Shown: positions 1 to 6,139 of the stretch, one piece after another
Position numbering within the stretch: the first letter of the stretch is position 1
How the letters are laid out: each line of letters begins with the position of its first letter
Source: Ignavibacteriales bacterium CG12_big_fil_rev_8_21_14_0_65_30_8
GTDB taxonomy: Bacteria > Bacteroidota > Ignavibacteria > Ignavibacteriales > Ignavibacteriaceae
Reading direction: 5' to 3'
Length of the DNA stretch: 10,356 nt
Assembly (NCBI GenBank): GCA_002783525.1
Contig: PFGS01000119.1
Location: 5,313-15,668, forward strand
Made by a program: the position numbers and the translations under genes
The notes under the pieces: model-generated
Seen by the model: the letters and a program-made list of their open reading frames with translations, nothing else
Databases searched by the model: none
Told to the model about the DNA's origin: nothing

Positions 1-2126
1 ATTTTTTCAACAGAGGTTGTGTAAAATACTGGCCTTAAATTATTATTTATATTTTCGTAAGTGTAAAGGAAGTCATCAATATTATCAGTAATATTTCTAT
101 ACTTTTCTTCTGATTGTTTAATTATTTCCTGAACGCGTTTTTTCTCAGTAATATCTCTTACACTAATTACTAAATATTTTATGCTGTTTACTTTTACTAC
201 ACTAGCTGACGCTTCGCAATAAAAATTAGAATTATCTTTTTTAACTGCTATAAATTCAAATTTAGAATATTGTTTATTTCCGTCTTTAATTAGTTTTAAG
301 TATTCTTCAACTTTGTTGGCGTGTCTTTCATCTGTTAACGACAAAAAGTTTAGCCCTAAAAGATCCCTTGTGTTTTCATATCCAAATATTTTTGCAAAAG
401 CAATATTGGTTAATTCAAATTTATTATTTTTAACCAGAGCTATACCATCGTGTGAGGAACTGAATATGGAACTGAATAATTCTAATTCTTTGTCTAAAAA
501 TTCTTTTGAAGTTATATCAGTTAAATAACAGTTGAAATATTTTACCTTGAACTTCTCATCAAGAACAGGATAAAATTTAATTATAAAAATTACTTTATCT
601 TTATTTCCTGTTATAAAAGGAAGTTCTAATGCAGTGGTTGAAGCATCATCAAGAGATTTTATATTAAAATTGTCTGAACCAAAAGATTCATAATCAATAA
701 AGTCATTTATTTTTTTACCTAATATCTTTTCTTTAGGAAGTGAAAGTGTTTTACATAAAATTTTATTTACATAAATGAATGTTCCGTTTTTATCAATGTT
801 ACAAATATTCTTGTCAGAATTGATTACAATATTTCTATATTTTTCTTCATCAATTTTTAATTTTTCATATTCATCAACCCAAGCGGTAACATTTGTGCAG
901 AAAACAAATATTGAATCTTTCTTTTCGCTTGTAAAAGTAAACTTTGCTTCAATTGTTTCTTTTTGTCCTTCATTTTTGAATACGGTAATATTTTTTGTAA
1001 TAGTACCTTTATCTTTTAACTCTTCAACCAGATTATCATAATATTCAAAATCAAACAAACCGAGAATACGCCCAAAAAATTTATTATAGATTTGACTTTT
1101 TGAATAACCAAACAACTCTTCAGAGGATTTATTCCAGAAAATAACTTTACCTTCTAGATCCACAGTAAAGACTGCATCAATTACAGATTCAACTAAATGC
1201 TGATAATTGAGCAACTCTTTTTTCTCTGCATTAAGAGTTTCAATTTTATGATCTAATTCTTCACTTTGCTTTTGTAGTTTTTTTATCTGTTCATTTAATT
1301 TATTTTTCTCGTCTCTAAACAGTTCTTTTTCAGCATCAAGTTTTTCTGTTTCTCTTTTGATTTTATTTTCAATATTTATTTGTTCTGAAATATCAAAAAT
1401 TGAAATGAATAATAGTTTTATGTTTTGGTTTTGATCAAGAGAAGGACAAATAACAACTTGTAAAGTTGATTTTTTATTTTCAAAGTTAAACGAAACTTTT
1501 TCTTTGGAATTTTTTGCTTTGCTTATAGCAGGACTAAATTTATCAGAATAATTACTTAATTCATTTATTAAATACTTTTCACTTCTTGTTAATTCTGTTA
1601 AAAAGTCATTTGTTCCTTTACCGAATTTATGCAGTATATTCCCTGAAGTATCAGCTATTAAATGATAGCCATCTTGTGAGTTTATAAAATCCAGTAAATA
1701 TCTGGTTCTTAGAGTTTCTTGTTGCTGTGTTTCTAAAAATATTTTTGAATCTTCAAATAATATAATACCGCCGGCAAAATCATCGTCTTCCCAAAGAGGA
1801 GCTCCTTTTACAATTAGTTTAATAGAATATTTATCAATTCCTTTTTGAGTCTTAACTTCAGTCTCAAAATAATTCCCTTCGGCAGTTGACTTAACTTCTT
1901 CAAGAAAATTTTCCCCCAAATCTGAAAACTCATTTAAAATATTTTTGCCTAAAAGGTCTTTTGATTTTATTTTGTAGAGGTTAGCAAATTTGAGATAACT
2001 TTCATTTACATAGTCAATTTTCCAATCAGAAGAAAACGTAATAATCCCTATCGGTGCTTTATCAATAACGCTCGATAAATAACCTTCTCGTGTAATGGCT
2101 CGTAATTTTTCCGTAGTTTTTCCCAT
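1..2126 (-). CDS. Multi-PAS-domain sensor protein, C-terminal output domain outside window (partial)
   Basis: Reading the minus strand from ATG at 2126 gives 708 uninterrupted codons to the window edge, so the gene is intact but lacks its 3' end here. I see five PAS-like repeats and the start of a sixth. PAS1 is at about residues 16-128 (IDKAPIGIITF, later GGIILFEDS). A divergent PAS2 is at about 140-247 (FISIFDISEQ), and a charged coiled coil at about 248-305. PAS3 is at about 308-420 (VIDAVFTVDLEGKVIFWNKS), PAS4 at about 425-540 (NIDKNGTFIYVNK), and PAS5 at about 548-660, ending in the typical SVRDITEKK. PAS6 starts near 668 (SEEKYRNITDNID). No membrane segment or signal peptide is visible, so it should be cytosolic. 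PAS arrays sense ligands or redox state. The missing output is most often a histidine kinase, but a GGDEF or SpoIIE-type phosphatase domain is equally compatible. The ATG is the first possible in-frame start after an upstream TAA; no Shine-Dalgarno is seen. Confidence 0.9.
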   Translation of the reverse strand, partial: MGKTTEKLRAITREGYLSSVIDKAPIGIITFSSDWKIDYVNESYLKFANLYKIKSKDLLGKNILNEFSDLGENFLEEVKSTAEGNYFETEVKTQKGIDKYSIKLIVKGAPLWEDDDFAGGIILFEDSKIFLETQQQETLRTRYLLDFINSQDGYHLIADTSGNILHKFGKGTNDFLTELTRSEKYLINELSNYSDKFSPAISKAKNSKEKVSFNFENKKSTLQVVICPSLDQNQNIKLLFISIFDISEQINIENKIKRETEKLDAEKELFRDEKNKLNEQIKKLQKQSEELDHKIETLNAEKKELLNYQHLVESVIDAVFTVDLEGKVIFWNKSSEELFGYSKSQIYNKFFGRILGLFDFEYYDNLVEELKDKGTITKNITVFKNEGQKETIEAKFTFTSEKKDSIFVFCTNVTAWVDEYEKLKIDEEKYRNIVINSDKNICNIDKNGTFIYVNKILCKTLSLPKEKILGKKINDFIDYESFGSDNFNIKSLDDASTTALELPFITGNKDKVIFIIKFYPVLDEKFKVKYFNCYLTDITSKEFLDKELELFSSIFSSSHDGIALVKNNKFELTNIAFAKIFGYENTRDLLGLNFLSLTDERHANKVEEYLKLIKDGNKQYSKFEFIAVKKDNSNFYCEASASVVKVNSIKYLVISVRDITEKKRVQEIIKQSEEKYRNITDNIDDFLYTYENINNNLRPVFYTTSVEK

Positions 2127-2382
2127 TAATTCAATAATTATTTAAAAACACTTAATTTTATTCAATTATCGTGCTAATAATTTAAAATATTTATTTAAAA
2201 ATGAGTAAAATTTTTCATTGATACAATTTTGGGAGAAAATAATTCAAAATCGATTAAAAGAGCAATTTATTGGATAAAAAATTAAAAATATGATAGTTCT
2301 TTTTTTTTATAAAATTAATTTAATTAACTATTATTTGTCTCAAATTGGTCGATATTCATCAATTATCTTAAAATGAGCAGAA

Positions 2383-2925
2383 TTACCCATTTTTATGTTT
2401 TACGTAATGAAGTCTCCAATTTAGCTCCCATACTTTTCCATTGTCTTTTGAATACTCCCAATCCCAGTCAAATTTAGTCTTTGTGATATTATAAAAAACC
2501 ATTCTTTGCAAAATTTTTGTATTGTTTTTTCCACTAACTTCTCGAGACAAAATCATTTTGCCATTTTCAAATTTTCCTGTAAAAGACATGTAAGCGCCTG
2601 TGTTATCAACCCAAGTTTGTTCCCATATTTTTTTTGTTGAATTGTAAACGGAATAACTTTTACCATTAAATGGTTGAGCGCCTTTCGTAGAAAAATTTTC
2701 ATTGATTACACAACCGCCCAAAATCTTTTGAACATTGTTACTACCGTAAGCTGTATCTCCTGTTTGTGTTATCCAATAAATTACCCAATTGCCAACCCAA
2801 AAATCAAATTGTTTAGCTTCTAGAGAAGAACAAGGAGGTGTATTTTTTGTTTGCGTAAAATTAATTGATACTGAAAAAATTATTATTAAAATTATGAATA
2901 GGAATCGACAGTTAAATCTTTTCAT
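2383..2925 (-). CDS. Small exported protein, DUF1579-like (FDFWVGNW family)
   Basis: This 180-residue protein begins with a signal peptide: MKRFNCRF, then a hydrophobic run to about residue 20, with cleavage likely near NFTQ (22-25). The mature part carries FDFWVGNW (40-47), GGCVINE (70-76), a W-E-Q-T-W-V-D-N-T-G stretch (101-110) and an aromatic C-terminus (WDWEYSKDNG, then WELNW at 166-170). This pattern is that of secreted or periplasmic DUF1579-like, lipocalin-resembling proteins often annotated as hypothetical in Bacteroidota and relatives. Their biochemical role is unknown to me; a small-ligand-binding beta barrel is only an inference from the family. It is transcribed divergently from the MlaE-type gene and lies upstream of the PAS protein gene on the same strand, 256 bases away. 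The start ATG has no Shine-Dalgarno, but the signal peptide begins exactly there, which supports it. Confidence 0.85.
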   Translation of the reverse strand: MKRFNCRFLFIILIIIFSVSINFTQTKNTPPCSSLEAKQFDFWVGNWVIYWITQTGDTAYGSNNVQKILGGCVINENFSTKGAQPFNGKSYSVYNSTKKIWEQTWVDNTGAYMSFTGKFENGKMILSREVSGKNNTKILQRMVFYNITKTKFDWDWEYSKDNGKVWELNWRLHYVKHKNG

Positions 2926-2946
2926 TTTAATTTTTTTGTTATTTAG

Positions 2947-2976
2947 TTCAAAAAATATTTTAAGTAGAGATATACT
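2947..2976 (+). promoter_or_regulatory. Possible promoter for the MlaE-type gene
   Basis: TTCAAA (2947-2952) and TATACT (2971-2976) are separated by 18 bases in the divergent intergenic region, about 65 bases before the permease start. The -10 matches the consensus at 5 of 6 positions and the -35 at 4 of 6. In DNA this AT-rich such a match can arise by chance, so this is a weak call. Confidence 0.3.
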
Positions 2977-3040
2977 GACTAATGAATTAATGAGTATAAA
3001 TTTTGTAAATTTATAACATAAAGTCTACACAAAAATTAAT

Positions 3041-3811
3041 ATGCTAAATTTAATTGGAATATTGGGTAATAAAACTCTGAAATTTGTTCAGGAATCAGGG
3101 CAGGTATTTAATCTTTTTTTTGGAATATTAAAAAATCTTACTCAAGTAAAGAAAAGTAGAAAATTAATTTTTTCACAGATGGAACAGATCGGGGTAAACT
3201 CTTTACCATTAGTTTTGATAATAGCTGTATTTACTGGAGCCGTTGCAGCTTGGCAGGCAGCTTATCAATTAAAAGGGATAGCACCAATGTCTTTATTAGG
3301 CGGTGCAACTAGCAGAGCAATAATTACCGAACTAAGCCCTGTACTTACAGGTATTGTAATTGCCGGACGAATTGGTGCTTCCATAGCTGCAGAGATAGGA
3401 ACTATGAAAGTAACCGAACAAATTGATGCATTAGAATCAATGGCAATTGATCCAATTAGATATTTAGCAATGCCCCGATTTTTAGCTTCAATTTTAATGA
3501 TGCCTGTACTAGCAATTTTTGCTAATGTTATTGCTGTAATTGGTGCATATTTAGTCTCAAATTACTTCTTGGGTCTTTCATTCAATGTCTTTTTTCAATC
3601 TGTTGAAAGATTTTTTAGTATTGGAGATTTTATTGCCGGAATAATGAAAACAATTATTTTTGGTGGTATTACAGCTTTATTAGGTTGCCATATCGGTTTT
3701 AAGACAAATGGAGGGGCTGAAGGTGTTGGTAAGGCTACTATCAGATCTTTTGTACTTTCTGCAGCTTTTATTTTAATATTAGACTATCTGCTTTGGATGT
3801 TATTATTTTAA
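3041..3811 (+). CDS. mlaE: MlaE/YrbE-family ABC transporter permease (lipid transport)
   Basis: This is an inner-membrane permease of the MlaE family. In characterised systems (MlaFEDB, Mce) it works with an ATPase (MlaF) and an MCE-domain protein (MlaD) to move phospholipids between inner and outer membranes. The 256 residues match the family's usual length of about 260. An amphipathic N-terminus (1-45) is followed by about five hydrophobic segments near 52-75, 98-118, 148-172, 196-216 and 236-256. The family hallmark is clear: GRIGASIAAEIGTMKVTEQI (109-128), followed by DALESMAIDPIRYLAMPR (129-146). A glycine-rich loop, GGAEGVGKAT, is at 224-233. No mlaF or mlaD gene follows; the next genes are two hairpins and ilvE. 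The partner genes must therefore be elsewhere if the protein works in the usual way. The ATG has no good Shine-Dalgarno, but the length of the protein supports it. Confidence 0.94.
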   Translation: MLNLIGILGNKTLKFVQESGQVFNLFFGILKNLTQVKKSRKLIFSQMEQIGVNSLPLVLIIAVFTGAVAAWQAAYQLKGIAPMSLLGGATSRAIITELSPVLTGIVIAGRIGASIAAEIGTMKVTEQIDALESMAIDPIRYLAMPRFLASILMMPVLAIFANVIAVIGAYLVSNYFLGLSFNVFFQSVERFFSIGDFIAGIMKTIIFGGITALLGCHIGFKTNGGAEGVGKATIRSFVLSAAFILILDYLLWMLLF

Positions 3812-3871
3812 TTAAAATATTAAAAAAAGTATTGATTATATGAACCCAATATATTAAATTACCATTACAGG

Positions 3872-3908
3872 GATTCATTAAGAACTACCCCCCCTTGATG
3901 AATCTTTT
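3872..3908 (+). terminator. First of two tandem hairpins, C-rich loop and short T run
   Basis: GATTCATTAAG (3872-3882) pairs with CTTGATGAATC (3894-3904), forming an 11-bp stem with a single T-G wobble. The 11-base loop is AACTACCCCCC, so its 3' part is nearly all C. TTTT follows at 3905-3908. The short T run makes it a weak terminator by itself. It may act together with the next hairpin, or be part of a small RNA or 3' UTR structure downstream of the MlaE-type gene. Confidence 0.6.
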
Positions 3909-3912
3909 CGGA

Positions 3913-3944
3913 TGCCCGGTAGCCCTCCACCGGGCACATTTTTT
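3913..3944 (+). terminator. Intrinsic terminator after the MlaE-type gene
   Basis: TGCCCGGT (3913-3920) and ACCGGGCA (3929-3936) form a perfect 8-bp GC-rich stem with loop AGCCCTCC. CA and then six T bases (3939-3944) follow. It lies about 100 bases after the MlaE-type stop and about 70 bases before ilvE, so it most simply ends the mlaE transcript. An attenuator in an ilvE leader is possible, but I see no leader peptide or competing antiterminator helix that would support it. Its GC content stands out strongly from the surrounding DNA. Confidence 0.75.
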
Positions 3945-4012
3945 CAGTTTTATATAGAAAAAATGATTAAATTTACAAGTCACAGACTCAACTATTAAAA
4001 GAAGAGGCAGCT

Positions 4013-5098
4013 ATGGATAAACTACAATATAGTATAAAAAAAAGAACTACAAAGATAGAATTGCCGGCAGAATTAGGATTTGGCCGATTATTTACTGATC
4101 ATTTTTTTGAAATGGATTATAGTCCAGAAAAAGGATGGCATAATCCAATAATTAGACATATAGAAAATTTATCTATTCATCCCGGTTCAATGTTCATTCA
4201 CTACGGTCAGGCTATTTTTGAAGGCTTAAAAGCTTTTAAAAGTGCTGACGGCAGAGTTACTATCTTTAGACCAAAAGCCCATTTTCAGAGGCTGAATAAT
4301 TCAGCCAAAAGGATCTGTATTCCACAAGTTGATGAAGATTTTCTATTACATGCTTTAACTGAATTGGTTTCCATAGAGAGCGATTGGATCCCAACAAATC
4401 CTGGAGAATCTTTATATATTCGTCCTGTTATTTATGGTATGGATTCATCATTAGGTGTTAAACCTTCAGCAAGTTATAAATTGTTTATTCTTTTGTCACC
4501 TGTTGGTGCATATTATCCTGAAGGGTTCAAACCTATTAAAATTTTAGTTCAGGATGATTACGTAAGGGCCGTAAGAAAAGGTCTTGGTGAATGCAAAACT
4601 CCTGCTAATTATGCAGCTAGTTTATTAGCAGCTACAGAAGCAAAAGCAAAAGGATTCACACAAGTACTTTGGTTAGATGGAGTTGAACAAAAGTACCTTG
4701 AAGAAGTTGGTACCATGAATATTTTTGTTGAATTTAAAAATGAAATAGCTACGCCTAAATTAAACGGAAGTATTCTTCCTGGAGTTACAAGAAGATCAGT
4801 TATCCAATTATTAAAAGATAAAGGCTTAAATGTTACAGAAAGAGCAATCTCAATTGATGAAGTTGTTAGTGCTTATAAAGATGGTACATTGGTCAGTTTA
4901 TTTGGAACCGGAACTGCAGCAGTAATTTCACCTGTTGGTTGGTTAACCTATAAAAATTTGGAAATGGTTATAAACAATGGAGAACCAAGTAAAATTGCTC
5001 AAGAGTTATTTGATCAGCTTAACTCTCTTCATACATTAAAAGTTGAAGATAAATATGAATGGGTTGTTCAGGTAAATAAAGAGGAAGTAGAAATTTAG
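4013..5098 (+). CDS. ilvE: Branched-chain amino acid aminotransferase
   Basis: This is a PLP-dependent class IV aminotransferase that interconverts leucine, isoleucine and valine with their 2-oxo acids, using glutamate/2-oxoglutarate, in the cytoplasm. Its 361 residues and sequence fit the longer, eukaryote-like BCAT type (TIGR01123-like) rather than the shorter E. coli IlvE type. Visible motifs are FEGLKAFKSADG (69-80), RPKAHFQRLNNSAKRICIP (86-104), and GLGECKTPANYAAS (190-203), whose Lys195 aligns with the PLP-binding lysine of this family. EVGTMNIFVEF (231-241) follows, with the conserved Glu. SILPGVTRRSVIQL is at 253-266 and SLFGTGTAAVISPV at 295-308, in the cofactor-phosphate region. The start is supported by a GAGGC Shine-Dalgarno-like site (4003-4007) before the ATG. 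The gene stands alone between two terminators and appears monocistronic; no other branched-chain biosynthesis gene is nearby. Confidence 0.96.
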   Translation: MDKLQYSIKKRTTKIELPAELGFGRLFTDHFFEMDYSPEKGWHNPIIRHIENLSIHPGSMFIHYGQAIFEGLKAFKSADGRVTIFRPKAHFQRLNNSAKRICIPQVDEDFLLHALTELVSIESDWIPTNPGESLYIRPVIYGMDSSLGVKPSASYKLFILLSPVGAYYPEGFKPIKILVQDDYVRAVRKGLGECKTPANYAASLLAATEAKAKGFTQVLWLDGVEQKYLEEVGTMNIFVEFKNEIATPKLNGSILPGVTRRSVIQLLKDKGLNVTERAISIDEVVSAYKDGTLVSLFGTGTAAVISPVGWLTYKNLEMVINNGEPSKIAQELFDQLNSLHTLKVEDKYEWVVQVNKEEVEI

Positions 5099-5120
5099 TA
5101 CTTATTTAAAATAATTATTT

Positions 5121-5150
5121 AAAAAGACGCTTTTTAAGCGTCTTTTTTTT
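5121..5150 (+). terminator. Strong intrinsic terminator of ilvE
   Basis: AAAAAGACGCTT (5121-5132) pairs perfectly with AAGCGTCTTTTT (5136-5147) across a TTT loop. The sequence runs into eight T bases (5143-5150). The stem core AGACGCTT/AAGCGTCT is GC-containing in an AT-rich setting. It starts 22 bases after the ilvE stop and insulates the lexA promoter that follows. The A-run/T-run symmetry means it could also terminate transcripts coming from the other strand. Confidence 0.95.
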
Positions 5151-5174
5151 ATTTAAAAATATTTTTGGAAACTC

Positions 5175-5203
5175 TTGACAAGTGTACATATGTTCACTAT
5201 ATT
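5175..5203 (+). promoter_or_regulatory. lexA operon promoter (sigma-70 type)
   Basis: A perfect -35 TTGACA (5175-5180) is separated by exactly 17 bases from TATATT (5198-5203), a 5-of-6 match to TATAAT. Transcription would start near 5210, leaving a leader of only about 17 bases before the lexA ATG. The spacer is filled by a LexA-type palindrome, so repressor and RNA polymerase would compete directly. Confidence 0.85.
5181..5198 (+). promoter_or_regulatory. LexA (SOS) box 1
   Basis: AGTGTACATATGTTCACT is an 18-base palindrome with only one mismatched pair between the half sites. Its core GTACATATGTTC differs by one base from GAACATATGTTC, the core of the Bacillus-type SOS box (CGAACATATGTTCG). 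Its place in the lexA promoter spacer fits classic LexA autorepression. Confidence 0.85.
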
Positions 5204-5206
5204 TAT

Positions 5207-5224
5207 AGTAAACAAATGGACACT
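5207..5224 (+). promoter_or_regulatory. LexA (SOS) box 2, weaker
   Basis: AGTAAACAAATGGACACT matches box 1 at 13 of 18 positions, keeping the outer AGT and CACT and the inner ACA/ATG elements. It begins 26 bases after box 1, roughly two and a half helical turns, and lies over the predicted transcription start, ending two bases before the lexA ATG. It is a likely second, lower-affinity operator. Confidence 0.6.
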
Positions 5225-5226
5225 AT

Positions 5227-5859
5227 ATGAGCAAAAATATAACAGATAGACAAAAGGAAATTCTTGATTTTATACAAAATTTCAAGGAATTGAATGGATA
5301 CCCACCAACATTAAGAGAAATTGGAAAATTTTTTAATATATCCTCTACTTTTGGAGTAAAAAGGCATTTAGATGCTTTGGTCAAAAAAGGATATTTAAAT
5401 GTTGAAAGTAATGCAAGTCGTGGTATTTCAATTGTAAGAGATCAAAACACTAACAATTCAAATAATAATTCAAAAGAAATACCTATTGTTGGCAGGGTAG
5501 CCGCTGGCATTCCGATAACATCATATGAAAATTTAGAAGGAACTGTTTCTATAGATTCTTCGTTTTTTAAAAGAGAGGATGAGGAAAATTTTGCTCTTAA
5601 AGTTAAGGGTGATAGTATGATAGAAGAAGGAATATTTGAAGGTGATCTACTTGTTATTACACCACAAAAAACTGCCAATAATTATGATATAATTGTTGCA
5701 ATGGTTGATGGAGAAGCAACTGTTAAAACATATATAAATAAAAATAAGACTATCACATTATTACCGGCAAATAAAAATTATTCTCCCATTGTAATAGAAT
5801 CGAAACAAGATTTTAGTATAATTGGTAAAGTAAAAGGAGTTCTAAGATGGATGAATTAA
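5227..5859 (+). CDS. lexA: LexA repressor, SOS response regulator
   Basis: LexA represses DNA-damage genes and cleaves itself when stimulated by RecA filaments on single-stranded DNA. The 210-residue protein has the standard layout. A winged helix-turn-helix DNA-binding domain is at about 1-70 (ITDRQKEILDFI, YPPTLREIGKFF). An Asn/Ser-rich linker follows (72-83, NTNNSNNNS). The S24-type protease domain covers about 84-210. The self-cleavage site VAAGIP (91-96) has Ala93-Gly94. The catalytic Ser130 lies in KGDSMIEEGIFEGD and the catalytic Lys167 in DGEATVKTY. All key residues are present, so it should be functional. Two LexA-type boxes overlap its promoter, indicating autoregulation. The leader is short with only a poor TGGA site (5217-5220) in front of the ATG. 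Its 3' end overlaps the next gene by 13 bases. Confidence 0.97.
   Translation: MSKNITDRQKEILDFIQNFKELNGYPPTLREIGKFFNISSTFGVKRHLDALVKKGYLNVESNASRGISIVRDQNTNNSNNNSKEIPIVGRVAAGIPITSYENLEGTVSIDSSFFKREDEENFALKVKGDSMIEEGIFEGDLLVITPQKTANNYDIIVAMVDGEATVKTYINKNKTITLLPANKNYSPIVIESKQDFSIIGKVKGVLRWMN
5834..5839 (+). promoter_or_regulatory. Shine-Dalgarno for the WYL-like gene, inside lexA
   Basis: AAGGAG, a perfect Shine-Dalgarno core, sits inside the last lexA codons, 7 bases before the ATG at 5847. In this AT-rich DNA it is strong evidence that the small overlapping gene is translated, probably coupled to lexA. Confidence 0.85.
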
Positions 5860-6122
5860 GAAAAAATGAAAAATCGAAAACAAATATTTTTATATCTGCA
5901 ATTAACGGAAGATATGAAGTACAATTCCTTTATAATTTAAATCCAATATTATTTCATCCATACTATATATCAAAAAATAAATTAGGAAAAAAAGTTTTAT
6001 ATGGCAGAATATCTAATTCATCAGCAATTGAAAAATTTGAATTTAAATACATAGCAAACATAAAAGTATTAAAGAACAAAAAATTTTCTCCAATCATTCC
6101 AATAATGTCAATGGTAAGTTAA
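5847..6122 (+). CDS. Small stand-alone WYL-like domain protein
   Basis: This 91-residue protein starts within the last 13 bases of lexA in another frame, with a perfect AAGGAG site 7 bases upstream. After a short charged N-terminus (1-12), residues about 13-80 follow the WYL-domain pattern. These are FISAINGRYEVQFLYN (15-30), corresponding to the opening helix and strand (I..AI..r..v.f.Y), then FHPYYISKNKLGKKVLYG (36-53), corresponding to the P-Y/h...g...L.G strand pair, and FEFKYIANIKVLKNKKF (64-80), corresponding to F.l..I..i.vl...F. No DNA-binding domain is attached. WYL domains are ligand or nucleic-acid sensors, and in the regulator DriD the WYL domain binds single-stranded DNA. That would suit an SOS operon, but it is an inference from a remote resemblance. 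The gene is almost certainly co-transcribed with lexA and therefore damage-inducible. Confidence 0.7.
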   Translation: MDELRKNEKSKTNIFISAINGRYEVQFLYNLNPILFHPYYISKNKLGKKVLYGRISNSSAIEKFEFKYIANIKVLKNKKFSPIIPIMSMVS

Positions 6123-6128
6123 AAAGAT

Positions 6129-6133
6129 GAGGT
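6129..6133 (+). promoter_or_regulatory. Shine-Dalgarno of the nuclease-like gene
   Basis: GAGGT lies 6 bases before the ATG at 6140 and fixes this start over the ATG five codons later (residue 6). It lies in the 17-base gap after the WYL-like gene. Confidence 0.75.
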
Positions 6134-6139
6134 AAGATA

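Noticed and set aside
313..1041. Two plus-strand open frames (313-528 and 775-1041) opposite the PAS protein gene
   Set aside because: They lie antisense to a continuous minus-strand reading frame with clear PAS motifs, and their translations show no domain or ribosome site.
2137..2165. Promoter-like TTGAAT-17-AATAAT on the minus strand before the PAS gene
   Set aside because: Transcription would start only a few bases before the ATG, and such matches are expected by chance in this AT-rich gap.
2127..2382. The 256-base gap between the PAS and DUF1579-like genes, checked for an RNA, terminator or small gene
   Set aside because: Only A/T runs and short AT palindromes (around 2308-2330) are visible, with no GC-containing hairpin or credible open frame.
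2789..3016. Plus-strand frame of 75 codons at the start of the DUF1579-like gene
   Set aside because: It is mostly antisense to the signal-peptide region. Its hydrophobic stretch is a by-product of AT-rich DNA, and no Shine-Dalgarno precedes it.
3812..4012. Riboswitch or leucine-type attenuator ahead of ilvE
   Set aside because: No leader peptide rich in branched-chain codons and no known riboswitch consensus could be recognised; the hairpins are better explained as terminators or a small RNA.
5442..5678. Minus-strand frame inside lexA
   Set aside because: Shadow of a fully conserved LexA coding sequence, with no recognisable product.
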